Assembly (NCBI RefSeq): GCF_003285005.1
Contig: NZ_QMFA01000018.1
Location: forward strand, 1-64,000
DNA length: 64,000 nucleotides
DNA from: Paenibacillus sp. YN15
GTDB taxonomy: Bacteria > Bacillota > Bacilli > Paenibacillales > NBRC-103111
Reading direction: 5' to 3'
Shown here: in pieces, positions 30,113 through 39,004 of the stretch
Position numbering within the stretch: the stretch's first letter is position 1
Layout: each line of letters opens with the position of its first letter
Notes under the pieces: model-generated
Database searches by the model: none
The model's input: the letters and a program-made list of their open reading frames with translations, nothing else
What the model was told of the DNA's origin: nothing
Program-made: the position numbers and the translations under genes

Positions 30113-31048
30113 TTACCACAACCCCCGTTCCCCGAACAGCCGGATGGATTTGTTGACGCCGAATACCAGAATGAGGCCAATCAACGATTGGAATAAACCC
30201 AAGGCCGTCGTATAGCTGTAATTCATATTTTGCAGGCCGACCCTGTACACATAAGTACTGATGACGTCGGCTACGTTCAGCACGGAATCGTTCTGCAGTA
30301 CAAGCACGTGCTCCAGCCCGACGTCCAGCATGTTCCCCATGCGCAGAACGAGCAGGATGGCGATTGTGCTGCGAATGCCGGGCAGTGTCACGTGCCAGAT
30401 CTGGCGCAGCTTGGAAGCTCCGTCGATATTGGCGGCCTCATATAATTGCGGATCGATGGAAGCCATCGCGGCCAAATACAGAATGGTGCCCCAGCCTGCT
30501 TCCCGCCAGATGCCGGACAGAGTGAATGCTGCAGGCCACCAGTCCGGATGGGCCATGAAGTAGATTGGCTCGATCCCGAACAACTTTGTCAGCACCAGAT
30601 TGACGACGCCCGTGCTGGGAGACAGCATGGCGATGAAGATGCCGCCGAGTACCGCCCAGGAAATAAAATGGGGCAAGTACAGCAGATTTTGCACGATCCG
30701 CTTGTACCAATCTTTGCGCACCTCGTTGAGCAGCAGCGCCAGCACGATCGGCACCGGGAAGCCAAAAACGAGGCTGTAGACGTTGAGCAGCAGCGTGTTG
30801 CGGATCACCTTCCAGAAATCGAGGCTCGCGAACAAGCTCTCGAAATGCTTGAACCCGACCCATTTGCTCCCGAGGATGCCTTCGGCGAAGCGGTAATCCT
30901 TGAAGGCGATGATTTCCCCGAACATCGGCGCGTATTTGAACAATAGGTAGAACCCGACGATAGGCAGCATCATCAGGTACAGATGCCGGTCCCGCTTCAA
31001 CCGGTAAATCAGCGTGGGATGCGTGCGCCTTGAAACAACATTCTCCAT
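30113..31048 (-). CDS. CUT1 sugar ABC permease (LplB-like)
   Basis: A 311-residue permease with six membrane segments, a conserved LYLMMLPIVGFYLLFKYAPM first segment and an EAA loop LYEAANIDGASKLRQIWHVTLP. The ATG at 31048 has an AGGAGGGG site six bases away. A GTG at 31117 with its own GGAAGGAG site is a possible alternative that would add 23 mainly Arg/Glu residues. It is the first gene of the transport operon, downstream of the AraC gene and separated from it by a terminator. Confidence 0.87.
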   Translation of the reverse strand: MENVVSRRTHPTLIYRLKRDRHLYLMMLPIVGFYLLFKYAPMFGEIIAFKDYRFAEGILGSKWVGFKHFESLFASLDFWKVIRNTLLLNVYSLVFGFPVPIVLALLLNEVRKDWYKRIVQNLLYLPHFISWAVLGGIFIAMLSPSTGVVNLVLTKLFGIEPIYFMAHPDWWPAAFTLSGIWREAGWGTILYLAAMASIDPQLYEAANIDGASKLRQIWHVTLPGIRSTIAILLVLRMGNMLDVGLEHVLVLQNDSVLNVADVISTYVYRVGLQNMNYSYTTALGLFQSLIGLILVFGVNKSIRLFGERGLW

Positions 31049-31330
31049 TCTGCCCCTCCTTTCACGCCTTCGTGTCCTCCCTCGCGTCTCCTCAGTCGAC
31101 TTGTACTCCAACTCCACAATATTATGCTCCTTCCTTTCGCGCTTTCGCGCCTTCCTTCACGTTGGCCTTCCTTCCCGTGCCGGAACCGGAGGGCTTGCCG
31201 ACGTGATTACGGTTCGATCATATACCGGCGGAAAAGATCCTGCCTACGAGCATCTTTTGAAGCCGCATCATTTTTTTGCGTTTCAGACAGTCGCAATTTT
31301 TACACTCGTTTGACTTTCTTGGAGTGCGGT
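31049..31330. other. Promoter region of the sugar transport operon
   Basis: This gap should hold the promoter and the AraC-type regulator's operator. It contains Pur/Pyr-biased short repeats (GGAAGG and CGCGAAAG motifs, minus strand). No clear -35/-10 pair or reading frame was found. Confidence 0.4.
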
Positions 31331-31368
31331 GAAAAAAAAGAACCGTCCGAATGCGTCCGGACGGTTCT
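31331..31368 (-). terminator. Terminator of the AraC-type regulator gene
   Basis: AGAACCGTCCG and CGGACGGTTCT form a perfect 11-bp stem, followed on the minus strand by eight T residues, just after the regulator's stop codon. Confidence 0.9.
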
Positions 31369-31375
31369 CTTCTGG

Positions 31376-33691
31376 CTATGATTGCTCCCGCAGGCGGTCC
31401 CGATACTCGGTCGGCGTCATGCCCGTGTATTTCTTGAAAGTGCGCAGGAAGCTGCCGGTGTTGGCATAACCGACCGCCTCGCCGATTTTATTCACCTTCA
31501 TATCCGGGTTCGCCAGCAGCTCCTTGGAGGCGTTGATGCGGATCTCGATCAGATGATCGATGAAATTGCTCTCGGTATGCTCCTTGAACAGCTTGCTGAT
31601 ATAGCTCGGACTTAACTGGAATTCGTCGGCCAGCCGATCAAGAGACAGATTGTTCTCCCGGTAATGCGCCTGAATATAGGCCAGCATCCGTTCGATCACG
31701 TCGTTCTTGCCGCGGCTGCTCCGCTTTAACTCGATCTGCGCGGACAATTGCTCCAGCACCGAGAGGACGAGCTGCTCGGCTTCCTTCCAGTTCTCGCACT
31801 GCCTGAGCTTGGCGTAAATCCGGTCCAGGGATTCCGTCTGAGTGTCCAGCTCGATGCCGATTGCACCCGCGGTCTGCAGCGATTTCATGATAACGTCGAA
31901 CGATAGCTGATAGATGAATTCGGGAGGCAGGCTGCTGCCTACCGCTTCGGCGAACAGCGTCTCCAAGCAAGAGCGGATTCTGACGGCATCGGTCATCTTC
32001 AGTGCTTCGGCAATCGGCTCAGCCTTGAGGCTGATCCGATAGTAGTCCTGGCTATCCGGGGGCTGCACGTTCTCGACGGAAATGACGGCATGCCGGCCGA
32101 ACAGCATCTTGTAATGAAGCGCCTTCTTGGATTCGTCGAAGGAAAGCGGAATATCCTTCATCTCCCGGTAAGCTCTGCCGACGCCGATGGTGGCGATCAA
32201 GCCGAACTGCTTCTTCACAACATCGAGAAGCAGCTCCAGAATCGCGAGTGCATGCACGTGGTTCTGCTCGCTGTCGCCCTCCGCGAAGCTGAACAGCACG
32301 ACGGCGCTGCCGCCGCCGAGATCGATTGCGAAGCCCGCATGCTCGGCGTTGATCAATTCTTCCGCTACGTTGCAGAAGACGAAGGTATACAGCGCCTCGT
32401 CCCGGGAGGAGATTGCGGCGCCTTCTTTGCCGATCTCGGCTGTACAGACCAGGTATCTCTCCGGATACAGCCTGGCACCTACAAATTCCAACTGGTGACT
32501 GACGGACCGATAATCCGTCCGATATCCCATCAGCAGATCCATCATGAGACGCCACTTCATCACGGGCTTGGAATCCCGGGCATGCCGCTCCAGATCCTCG
32601 CGGTCCAGCATCATGCGCTCGAATACCTTCTCCAGATAGTCGAGCCCCTGTGAGCTCGCGCCCTCCCCCTGCAGCGGAGGCCGTCGGGCATGATAAGCGT
32701 CCAACACTCGGCCGATCTGACGGTCGATCGGCTTGAACGTCCAGCGATTCACGTAAACCAGCACGGCCAGCGCGAACGCCAGCATGCCGACGGCGAAGGC
32801 GATCAGGAAGTTGCGGGTCACCTGCAGCGGCTTGTAGATCTGCGCTTGCGGCACGACGCTGGCCAGCTTCCACCCTGTATAGCCGGAGGTGCGATAGAAC
32901 ACCGATTGGTCAACGCCATCCAGCTTCACCGTGGCGGTGCCGCTGCCCTTCGCCGACAGAATCTGCCGGATATAGGGCACGTCCTTAATGTTGCGGTAGA
33001 GCTGCGACTTGTCGTCGTGCGTCACGACATTGCCTTCCGCATCGAGAATGAACAGGTGCCCGATCTTGCTATCCTCGTAGACGGCCGCCACCATGTCGTG
33101 CAGCACGCTCTCCTTGATGTTCACCGCCATGACGCCTTTGCGGTAACCGGGGCTGCTAAGCGCCGGATAGGACCGGACCAGAGTCACAACGTCGCTGTTC
33201 GCCCTGCCGTCCCAAACCCGGTGGGTCGTCAGCCACTGGGTGTATTTGGGCATGTTGACGTAATCCTTCAGCCAATTATTTTCAATCTCGGCGTCATCCA
33301 AGAAGCTATTCTGCGTCAGCGTATCGCCGGTGACCGCGGAATAGGCGAAGACGGACGAAAAATCCGCGTTCGAAATGACGAAATCGTTCAACTTCCGCTG
33401 AACGTTATAGACTGTCGTCGCGCGCTGCGCGTTATCCGCATAGTTGCTGTACATAAAATAGACGAAATCGAGGTCTTCGATCAGCGTGAGCAGTTCCTTC
33501 TCCGTCTGGCGGAACGTGACCTCGATCTTCTCGTCCACTTGCTTCAGCAGGGCCAGATTCGTATTCTCGAGGTCCTGCTTCAACTGGCCGACCGTGCCAA
33601 GGTAAGACACCCAAAAGGTCAGCAATATAATCGTAATGAATGCGGTTCCATAAATAATCATTACTTTTCCGGAGATGCTTCCAAGTTTCAC
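31376..33691 (-). CDS. Membrane-bound AraC-family regulator with extracellular Cache-type sensor
   Basis: A 771-residue one-component regulator. Membrane segments lie near residues 10-30 and 295-315; between them is a dCache-like sensor (WLTTHRVWDGRANSDVVTLVRSYPAL, HLFILDAEGNVVTHDD). A cytosolic YesN-type middle follows, then a C-terminal AraC HTH pair at about residues 670-770 (LSLDRLADEFQLSPSYISKLFKEH, KVNKIGEAVGYANTGSFLRTFKKYTG). The GTG at 33691 follows AGGAGG at nine bases; no ATG fits. It is immediately upstream of the sugar transporter genes on the same strand and is their likely activator, sensing sugar outside the cell or binding-protein-bound sugar. Confidence 0.88.
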   Translation of the reverse strand: MKLGSISGKVMIIYGTAFITIILLTFWVSYLGTVGQLKQDLENTNLALLKQVDEKIEVTFRQTEKELLTLIEDLDFVYFMYSNYADNAQRATTVYNVQRKLNDFVISNADFSSVFAYSAVTGDTLTQNSFLDDAEIENNWLKDYVNMPKYTQWLTTHRVWDGRANSDVVTLVRSYPALSSPGYRKGVMAVNIKESVLHDMVAAVYEDSKIGHLFILDAEGNVVTHDDKSQLYRNIKDVPYIRQILSAKGSGTATVKLDGVDQSVFYRTSGYTGWKLASVVPQAQIYKPLQVTRNFLIAFAVGMLAFALAVLVYVNRWTFKPIDRQIGRVLDAYHARRPPLQGEGASSQGLDYLEKVFERMMLDREDLERHARDSKPVMKWRLMMDLLMGYRTDYRSVSHQLEFVGARLYPERYLVCTAEIGKEGAAISSRDEALYTFVFCNVAEELINAEHAGFAIDLGGGSAVVLFSFAEGDSEQNHVHALAILELLLDVVKKQFGLIATIGVGRAYREMKDIPLSFDESKKALHYKMLFGRHAVISVENVQPPDSQDYYRISLKAEPIAEALKMTDAVRIRSCLETLFAEAVGSSLPPEFIYQLSFDVIMKSLQTAGAIGIELDTQTESLDRIYAKLRQCENWKEAEQLVLSVLEQLSAQIELKRSSRGKNDVIERMLAYIQAHYRENNLSLDRLADEFQLSPSYISKLFKEHTESNFIDHLIEIRINASKELLANPDMKVNKIGEAVGYANTGSFLRTFKKYTGMTPTEYRDRLREQS

Positions 33692-33860
33692 GACTGCGAG
33701 CCTCCTGTGCGAAGTGCGAATAGCGGAATTGAAGCTATCGTACCATAACGTACAGCCGAAGGGAACAGACAGATCGTGTAAACTACTTCGTTGGAGTGTG
33801 CGGGAGACTATTGGAAAATCACCACAATCCGACCCAAAGAGGAGCACAGGCGGCTGCCTC

Positions 33861-34562
33861 TTACAGCCGCACCTCCACCGGCTTGCCCAACACCATGGTG
33901 TCCGGGGTCACCAGCGTATCATACGCCAGCACCTGCACCCCGGAGCCGGCAGCCGCTCGCAGCGCCTGGGCAAAAGCCGGGTCCATCACCGTATTCGGCT
34001 CGAACCGGCGGACACCGCTCATTTGAATGAGAAACATGAGGTAGCCCCGGTAGCCTGCCTTTACCGCCTCGACCATCTCCAGCACATGGCGGGTCCCCCG
34101 CGCTGTGGGGGCATCCGGGAACCGGACGATGCCATCCTGCTCCAGCGTCACGCCTTTTACCTCCATAAAGGCCTTCGCCCCGCTTGCAGTTTCCCAATAC
34201 AAGTCAAAGCGGGAGCCGCCAAAACGGGTCTCCGGCCGCACCGCCGCAAGAGGCTCTCCCGCCACCTGGTCCAGCTGTCCCGACAACGCAGCCTCCAGCA
34301 CCACCCGGTTGGGGGCCTGGGAATCCATATTGATCAGCAGGTCGCCTTTGTACACGGCAATCAGGGAATAAGCCGTTCGCCTTGGAGCGCCGGGCGCGGC
34401 CTGCTCCAGCACCACCCGCGCGCCGGGCGTCAAGAGCTCCGCGCAGCGTCCGGTGTTCTTCACATGCACCGTTTCCTCGGAACCGCCGATGTCCACAAGA
34501 GCGATAAACCGGTTGGGCCGCTTGAGAAAACGTCCTTCCACAGTACGGATATATTGCATCAT
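33861..34562 (-). CDS. sfsA: Sugar fermentation stimulation protein SfsA
   Basis: A 233-residue protein that matches SfsA over its full length: a small OB-like N-terminal domain (GRFLKRPNRFIALVDIGG, VHVKNTGRCAELLTPGARV) and a nuclease-like C-terminal domain (RFDLYWETASGAKAFMEVKGVTLE, with the acidic residues and K of a PD-(D/E)xK fold; RHVLEMVEA; MSGVRRFEPN). SfsA was named for effects on maltose metabolism in E. coli; its real activity is unclear, and nuclease activity is a structural inference. Starts at 34565 (GTG), 34562 and 34559 are all near AAGGA. Confidence 0.9.
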   Translation of the reverse strand: MMQYIRTVEGRFLKRPNRFIALVDIGGSEETVHVKNTGRCAELLTPGARVVLEQAAPGAPRRTAYSLIAVYKGDLLINMDSQAPNRVVLEAALSGQLDQVAGEPLAAVRPETRFGGSRFDLYWETASGAKAFMEVKGVTLEQDGIVRFPDAPTARGTRHVLEMVEAVKAGYRGYLMFLIQMSGVRRFEPNTVMDPAFAQALRAAAGSGVQVLAYDTLVTPDTMVLGKPVEVRL

Positions 34563-34636
34563 CACACGTCCTTTTTATGCTGAAAGCCCGGCGTTGGCGC
34601 TGGCGGCGCGGGACGCACGGGCTTTGAAACAGTCGT

Positions 34637-35476
34637 CTATTGGGGGGCCGGCACCGTCACAAGGGTGTAGCCCTTCTTGCGGATGCCTTCGATAATACTG
34701 GGCAAAGCGGAAATGGTGGACGGATGATCGTGCATCACAATAATGCTCCCCGACCGGACCTCCGACAGCACATTCTTGGTAATTTTGGCCGAGTCCCCTG
34801 TCTCCCAGTCCTTGGGGTCCTCATTCCACAGGATCATGCTCATGCCGTGCTCCTCGGTAATCAGCTTGGTGTCATTGTTATAGCTGCCGTAGGGGGGACG
34901 GAATAGCTTCACCGGGGTTTTGCTCCACTTCTCCAGCTTCTTGAGCCCTGTCTCAAACTCCTTCAGTTGGCCTTCGTAATCCAGCTTGGTCATCTGCGGA
35001 TGCCCGTCGGAGTGGTACCCGATCCCATGGCCCTCGTACACCGCCTGGGTAACGGATTCATGATACTTCTCCACATTTTGTCCCAGGAAAAAGAACGTCA
35101 CCTTGGCATCGCAATCCTTCAGCACCTTCAAAAGCTTCCCGGTATCCTTGGTGGGGCCGTCATCAATGGTAATGGCCACCTGGTTCTTGCCAACGGCATA
35201 CACAGGCTTCAGAGTGGACTCCCGGCGGGCGGGCTTGCTGTCCGGCTGGACCGTTTCTTCAGCCGGCTTGCCTGTTTCCGGTGAAGGGACAAGCGGCGAC
35301 GGCTCCGCTGATGCAGCAGGCGGGGCGGGTGTTGGGGTGGAAATAACGGTGGGCAACGGGGATAAGACCGCTTCCTGGGGGGCTGCCGCAGCCTGATTGC
35401 CGGACCGGCTACATCCGCTCATAATAAGCAGAGCTGCCGAGGCACAGATCAGAACCGCTTGCGCAAATCGCTTCAT
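34637..35476 (-). CDS. Polysaccharide deacetylase lipoprotein (NodB domain)
   Basis: A 279-residue lipoprotein: signal peptide with lipobox IMSGC near residue 20, a Pro/Ser/Glu-rich linker to about residue 85 and a NodB deacetylase domain. Motifs are ITIDDGP (catalytic Asp pair), YHSDGHP (metal-binding His pair), FRPPYGSYN and VMHDHP. Such enzymes remove acetyl groups from peptidoglycan or other amino sugars outside the membrane. The Tyr replacing Asn in the usual NH(S/T)xxH motif is a minor oddity. The ribosome binding site is weak (AAGGCAGG). Substrate unknown. Confidence 0.85.
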   Translation of the reverse strand: MKRFAQAVLICASAALLIMSGCSRSGNQAAAAPQEAVLSPLPTVISTPTPAPPAASAEPSPLVPSPETGKPAEETVQPDSKPARRESTLKPVYAVGKNQVAITIDDGPTKDTGKLLKVLKDCDAKVTFFFLGQNVEKYHESVTQAVYEGHGIGYHSDGHPQMTKLDYEGQLKEFETGLKKLEKWSKTPVKLFRPPYGSYNNDTKLITEEHGMSMILWNEDPKDWETGDSAKITKNVLSEVRSGSIIVMHDHPSTISALPSIIEGIRKKGYTLVTVPAPQ

Positions 35477-35722
35477 GTTAGTCTACCTGCCTTAAAGTTG
35501 GCTACAAAATCAGGGAGCGCCTCTTGGAACAGATGTTGCAAGATAAAACGGACAGCCTGGTTTCTACCAGAGTTCCCTCTAGCATACCGGATATTGGTGG
35601 GCCTTTCCATAGGTTTATAGAGGCGTAACAAATGTTTCGTTTCTTCCGCCGCTTCCTGTATTTATTTGACGGGATAGCTCCATTTGAGGTTCACTTTTTC
35701 GGGAAGCGGACAGACAAAAAGT
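35477..35722. other. Divergent promoter region
   Basis: The gap between the divergent deacetylase (minus) and oxidoreductase (plus) genes. Apart from the strong plus-strand promoter at 35723, I see no further structured element and no reading frame worth calling. Confidence 0.4.
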
Positions 35723-35751
35723 TTGACCCTCCCAAGCAATTGGTGTATAAA
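35723..35751 (+). promoter_or_regulatory. Near-consensus sigma-A promoter
   Basis: TTGACC at 35723-35728 and TATAAA at 35746-35751 are separated by exactly 17 bases, upstream of the oxidoreductase gene. This is the best vegetative promoter match seen in the window. Confidence 0.75.
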
Positions 35752-35797
35752 GGGTACAGCTATGCACACCGTGAAAGTCGAAAGGAGTTTGAAGGTT

Positions 35798-36799
35798 ATG
35801 ACTGCCGAATTTCAGGCCCTGGAGGTTAACAAAGGCGAGGCCTTCACCATAGGCATCCGCTCTCTGACCCTGGATGATCTGCCCCAAGGGGAAGTGCTCA
35901 TCAAGGTGGCGTATTCCAGCGTCAACTATAAGGATGGGCTGGCCTCCATACCGGACGGAAATATTGTCAGGAACTACCCGTTTATCCCCGGCATCGATTT
36001 GTCCGGCTATGTGGTATCCTCCACGGATGCGCGGTTTCAGGAGGGCCAGAAGGTGTTGGCCACCGGCTATGGGATTGGGGTCAGCCATTTTGGCGGCTAC
36101 AGCGAATACGCCCGGCTGCCGGCGGAATGGGTTGTGCCGCTGCCTGAAGGGTTGTCCCTGCGGGAGGCAATGATTTACGGAACTGCGGGCTTCACTGCGG
36201 CGCTGTCCATCAAGCATCTGGAGGAAAAAGGCGTCTCTCCCGAAAAGGGCAAGGTGCTGGTGACGGGAGCCTCCGGCGGAGTCGGGGGTGCGGCCGTAGC
36301 CATGCTGGCGCAAAAGGGCTATACGGTGGTTGCCGGCACCGGGCGGAGCGAAGAGGCCGGCTATCTGCGGGAGTTGGGCGCAAGCGAGGTATTGTCCCGG
36401 GAGGAGATCTATGCCGGGGGCAGCGTGAAGCCGCTGGACAAGCAGCTTTGGCAGGCGGCGGTGGACCCCGTAGGCGGCGCGCAGCTGGCCGCGGTGCTGA
36501 GCCGGATCGCTTACCGGGGCGCCGTAGCCGTCAGCGGCCTTACCGGCGGCACCGCCGTGCCCGCCAGCGTATTGCCCTTCATTCTGCGGGGCGTAAGCCT
36601 CTTGGGCATCGATTCGGTGATGTGTCCCGCCGCTGAGCGGGAGGAATTGTGGAAGCTCATGGCAAACAGCTGGAAGCCGGAGCAGCTGGACAAGCTGGTG
36701 AACCGCGAGGTTACTCTGGCGGAGCTGCCCCAGACCCTTGCGGATATTCTCCGGTCCGCCACCCGCGGCAGAGTGCTGGTCCGTTTGGCAGGAGAGTAA
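35798..36799 (+). CDS. YhdH/YhfP-family zinc-free quinone oxidoreductase (acrylyl-CoA reductase type)
   Basis: A 333-residue medium-chain dehydrogenase/reductase. The GroES-like N-terminal domain has SSVNYKDGLASIPDGNIVR; the NADPH-binding Rossmann fold has VTGASGGVGGAAVAMLAQKGY near residue 150; the C-terminus has RGVSLLGIDSVMCP. This pattern fits YhdH/AcuI, which reduce acryloyl-CoA or quinone-like substrates with NADPH and lack structural zinc. The ATG at 35798 follows AAAGGAG at ten bases. Its own promoter and terminator flank it, so it is monocistronic. Physiological substrate not deducible. Confidence 0.88.
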   Translation: MTAEFQALEVNKGEAFTIGIRSLTLDDLPQGEVLIKVAYSSVNYKDGLASIPDGNIVRNYPFIPGIDLSGYVVSSTDARFQEGQKVLATGYGIGVSHFGGYSEYARLPAEWVVPLPEGLSLREAMIYGTAGFTAALSIKHLEEKGVSPEKGKVLVTGASGGVGGAAVAMLAQKGYTVVAGTGRSEEAGYLRELGASEVLSREEIYAGGSVKPLDKQLWQAAVDPVGGAQLAAVLSRIAYRGAVAVSGLTGGTAVPASVLPFILRGVSLLGIDSVMCPAAEREELWKLMANSWKPEQLDKLVNREVTLAELPQTLADILRSATRGRVLVRLAGE

Positions 36800-36826
36800 G
36801 AGATCGCAAGAGAGAGTAAGACGCAA

Positions 36827-36856
36827 GGCCGCCTTCTTCGGAGGGCGGCTTTTTTG
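36827..36856 (+). terminator. Terminator of the oxidoreductase gene
   Basis: GCCGCC pairs with GGCGGC, with additional loop pairing, and six T residues follow on the plus strand. Confidence 0.85.
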
Positions 36857-36954
36857 TTCAGATTGCACCTTTAAGCGGACATTCAGCCAGAACTCAGGGC
36901 GGATTAAGTCCCGGCACGTAGAATGGAGGGCAAACAGCCCGGGAGGGAGGAACT

Positions 36955-37932
36955 GTGTTGAAATCGTGGACAAACAGAAAAAGGGCGCTGTTGGCAGCCC
37001 TTTTGATTATTCTCCTCATCGGGGGAGTGCTATACAAGCTGGCGGACCGCTACCTGATCGAGCATGTGGAAATCCGGGTCACATCGGCGCCGGAGAGCAC
37101 AACCGCCGCCACCCCAAGCACCGGCTCCTCCGGCAGCACCGCCGGCAGTACGCCGGCAGCGGCGGACGGGAAGGTGTTGTCGGATGATTGGAGCTACCGC
37201 AGCAGCGATATTGACATCAGCATCCGCCGGGTGGAGACCGGCGAAGGCAAGCAAAAAATCACCTACTATGTGGCGGATGTCCAATTGAACAACGGCGCAA
37301 GTTTAAGCTCCGCTTTTGCCAAAAACGCCTTCGGCCGCAATATTATCGAAAACACCTCCGTCATCGCCACCAATAATGATGCCTTGTTCGCCATCAATGG
37401 GGACTACTACGGCTTCCGCAGCGACGGCGTCATCATCCGCAACGGCACGCTGTACCGCAGCGAACCGGCCCGTACAGGGCTTGCCCTCTATGCTGACGGC
37501 ACCATGAAATCCTATGACGAAACCGAACAAACCGCCGCATCCCTCTTGGCGGACGGTGTCATCCACACCTATTCCTTCGGCCCCGCCCTGGTGGAGAACG
37601 GCGAGGTGGCCGCCAATCTGGACCAGGTGAAGATCGACAGCAACTTCGGCAACCGGTCCATTCAGGGAGCCAATCCCCGTACGGGCATCGGGCTCATCTC
37701 TGCCAATCACTATCTCTTCATAGTGGTGGACGGCCGCAAGGAAGGCTACAGCACAGGCATGACGCTGAACCAGTTCGCCCAGCTGTTCAAGGAGCTGGGG
37801 GCAACCGAGGCCTACAACCTGGACGGCGGCGGCTCCTCTACCATGTACTTTCAGGGCCGGGTGGTGAACAATCCCCTGGGCAAAGAAACCGAGCGGGGCG
37901 TCAGCGACATTCTGTACATCCCCGCCCCCTGA
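36955..37932 (+). CDS. Membrane-anchored phosphodiester glycosidase (NAGPA domain)
   Basis: A 325-residue protein with an N-terminal membrane anchor (residues about 12-28, after KSWTNRKR), a Ser/Thr/Ala linker and a NAGPA/phosphodiester glycosidase domain: FAINGDYYGFRSDGVIIRNG, NPRTGIGL, LFIVVDGRKEGYSTGMTL and EAYNLDGGGSSTMY. Bacterial members are often annotated as exopolysaccharide biosynthesis proteins and act outside the membrane on sugar phosphodiesters. GGAGG at 36946 allows GTG at 36955 or TTG at 36958. The next gene, 58 bases on, is a lipid-linked sugar glycosyltransferase fusion, suggesting joint work on a wall or capsule polymer. Confidence 0.82.
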   Translation: MLKSWTNRKRALLAALLIILLIGGVLYKLADRYLIEHVEIRVTSAPESTTAATPSTGSSGSTAGSTPAAADGKVLSDDWSYRSSDIDISIRRVETGEGKQKITYYVADVQLNNGASLSSAFAKNAFGRNIIENTSVIATNNDALFAINGDYYGFRSDGVIIRNGTLYRSEPARTGLALYADGTMKSYDETEQTAASLLADGVIHTYSFGPALVENGEVAANLDQVKIDSNFGNRSIQGANPRTGIGLISANHYLFIVVDGRKEGYSTGMTLNQFAQLFKELGATEAYNLDGGGSSTMYFQGRVVNNPLGKETERGVSDILYIPAP

Positions 37933-37990
37933 GCCAGGCCGTCCACTTCCTGTGGAACGGGAACATCCCATCATAACGGAGGCGGCATAT

Positions 37991-39004
37991 ATGCATGTAT
38001 TGATACCGGCTTATGAGCCCGACAAGCGGCTTTTGGAACTCATTGTCCAGTTGAAGGCCTCCGGAATGAACCGCATTCTGGTGGTGGATGACGGCAGCGG
38101 GGAGGACTATGCCCCATTGTTCCGCGCCGCAGAGTCGGAGGGCTGCACCGTACTAACCCATCCGGTAAACCGGGGCAAGGGCTGTGCTCTGAAAACCGGC
38201 TTCCGCCACCTGATGAAAACGGATGGAGTGGACACAGTGGTCTGCGCGGACAGCGACGGCCAGCATTTGCCCCGGGATATCCTGCGGGTAGCCCAGGCCG
38301 TTCAGGAGGCTCCCGGCCGGATCGTGCTGGGCAGCCGCCAATTTACCGGCAAAGTGCCCTTGCGCAGCAGCTTCGGCAATACCGCCACCCGGAAGGTCTA
38401 TTCCTTCTTCTCCGGCATTCCCTTGCAGGATACCCAGACGGGGCTGCGGGGATATTCCCGGGACATGCTGGAATGGCTGTGCCAGGTGCCGGGGGAACGG
38501 TTCGAATACGAGATGAACCTGCTTTTGCAGGCTCCCCGGGCAGGGTACTCCTTCTGCGAGCTGCCGATTGAAACCGTCTATATCAACCGCAACCACTCCT
38601 CCCATTTCCGCCCGCTGGCCGATTCCCTGAAGATTTATTGGCCCATCGCCAAATTCGGCTCCGTCTCCCTGATCTCCGCCCTGCTGGACATTCTGCTGCT
38701 TATGCTGATCCAATACGGCACCGGCAATCTGCTGCTGGCGGTGTGGGGAGCCAGACTGTGCAGCTCCGTATTCAACTATACAATGAACAAAACCTTTGTA
38801 TTCACCGGCGGCAAACCCGCCCCGGCCAAAAGGTCCCTGCCCAAATATTTCGCCCTTGCGGGAATCATCCTCCTCCTGAATTACGGGCTGATGTCCGTCT
38901 TGTTCGGGCAAATAGGCGCCCCTCTGCTGGCAGCCAAGCTGCTGACAGAGGCTATGCTTTTTGTATTCAGCTACTGGTGCCAGCGGCGTTTTGTATATGC
39001 CTAA
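37991..39004 (+). CDS. GT2 polyprenyl-phosphate glycosyltransferase fused to a GtrA flippase domain
   Basis: A 337-residue fusion. Residues 1-205 are a family-2 glycosyltransferase of the DPM/GtrB type: LVVDDGSGED-like strand, the DSDGQH metal-binding motif, LGSRQFTGKVPLRS and the QDTQTGLRGY segment. Residues about 220-337 are four membrane helices with GtrA features (FNYTMNKTFVFTG, SYWCQRRFVY). GtrB makes undecaprenyl-phosphate-sugar and GtrA flips it across the membrane, so one protein would do both steps. The ATG at 37991 follows GGAGG. Its neighbour is the anchored phosphodiester glycosidase. Confidence 0.87.
   Translation: MHVLIPAYEPDKRLLELIVQLKASGMNRILVVDDGSGEDYAPLFRAAESEGCTVLTHPVNRGKGCALKTGFRHLMKTDGVDTVVCADSDGQHLPRDILRVAQAVQEAPGRIVLGSRQFTGKVPLRSSFGNTATRKVYSFFSGIPLQDTQTGLRGYSRDMLEWLCQVPGERFEYEMNLLLQAPRAGYSFCELPIETVYINRNHSSHFRPLADSLKIYWPIAKFGSVSLISALLDILLLMLIQYGTGNLLLAVWGARLCSSVFNYTMNKTFVFTGGKPAPAKRSLPKYFALAGIILLLNYGLMSVLFGQIGAPLLAAKLLTEAMLFVFSYWCQRRFVYA

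Noticed and set aside
35615-36973. A 452-codon minus-strand frame opposite the oxidoreductase gene
   Set aside because: It mirrors the third-position G+C bias of the real plus-strand gene, has no ribosome binding site and its product is low-complexity with no family features.
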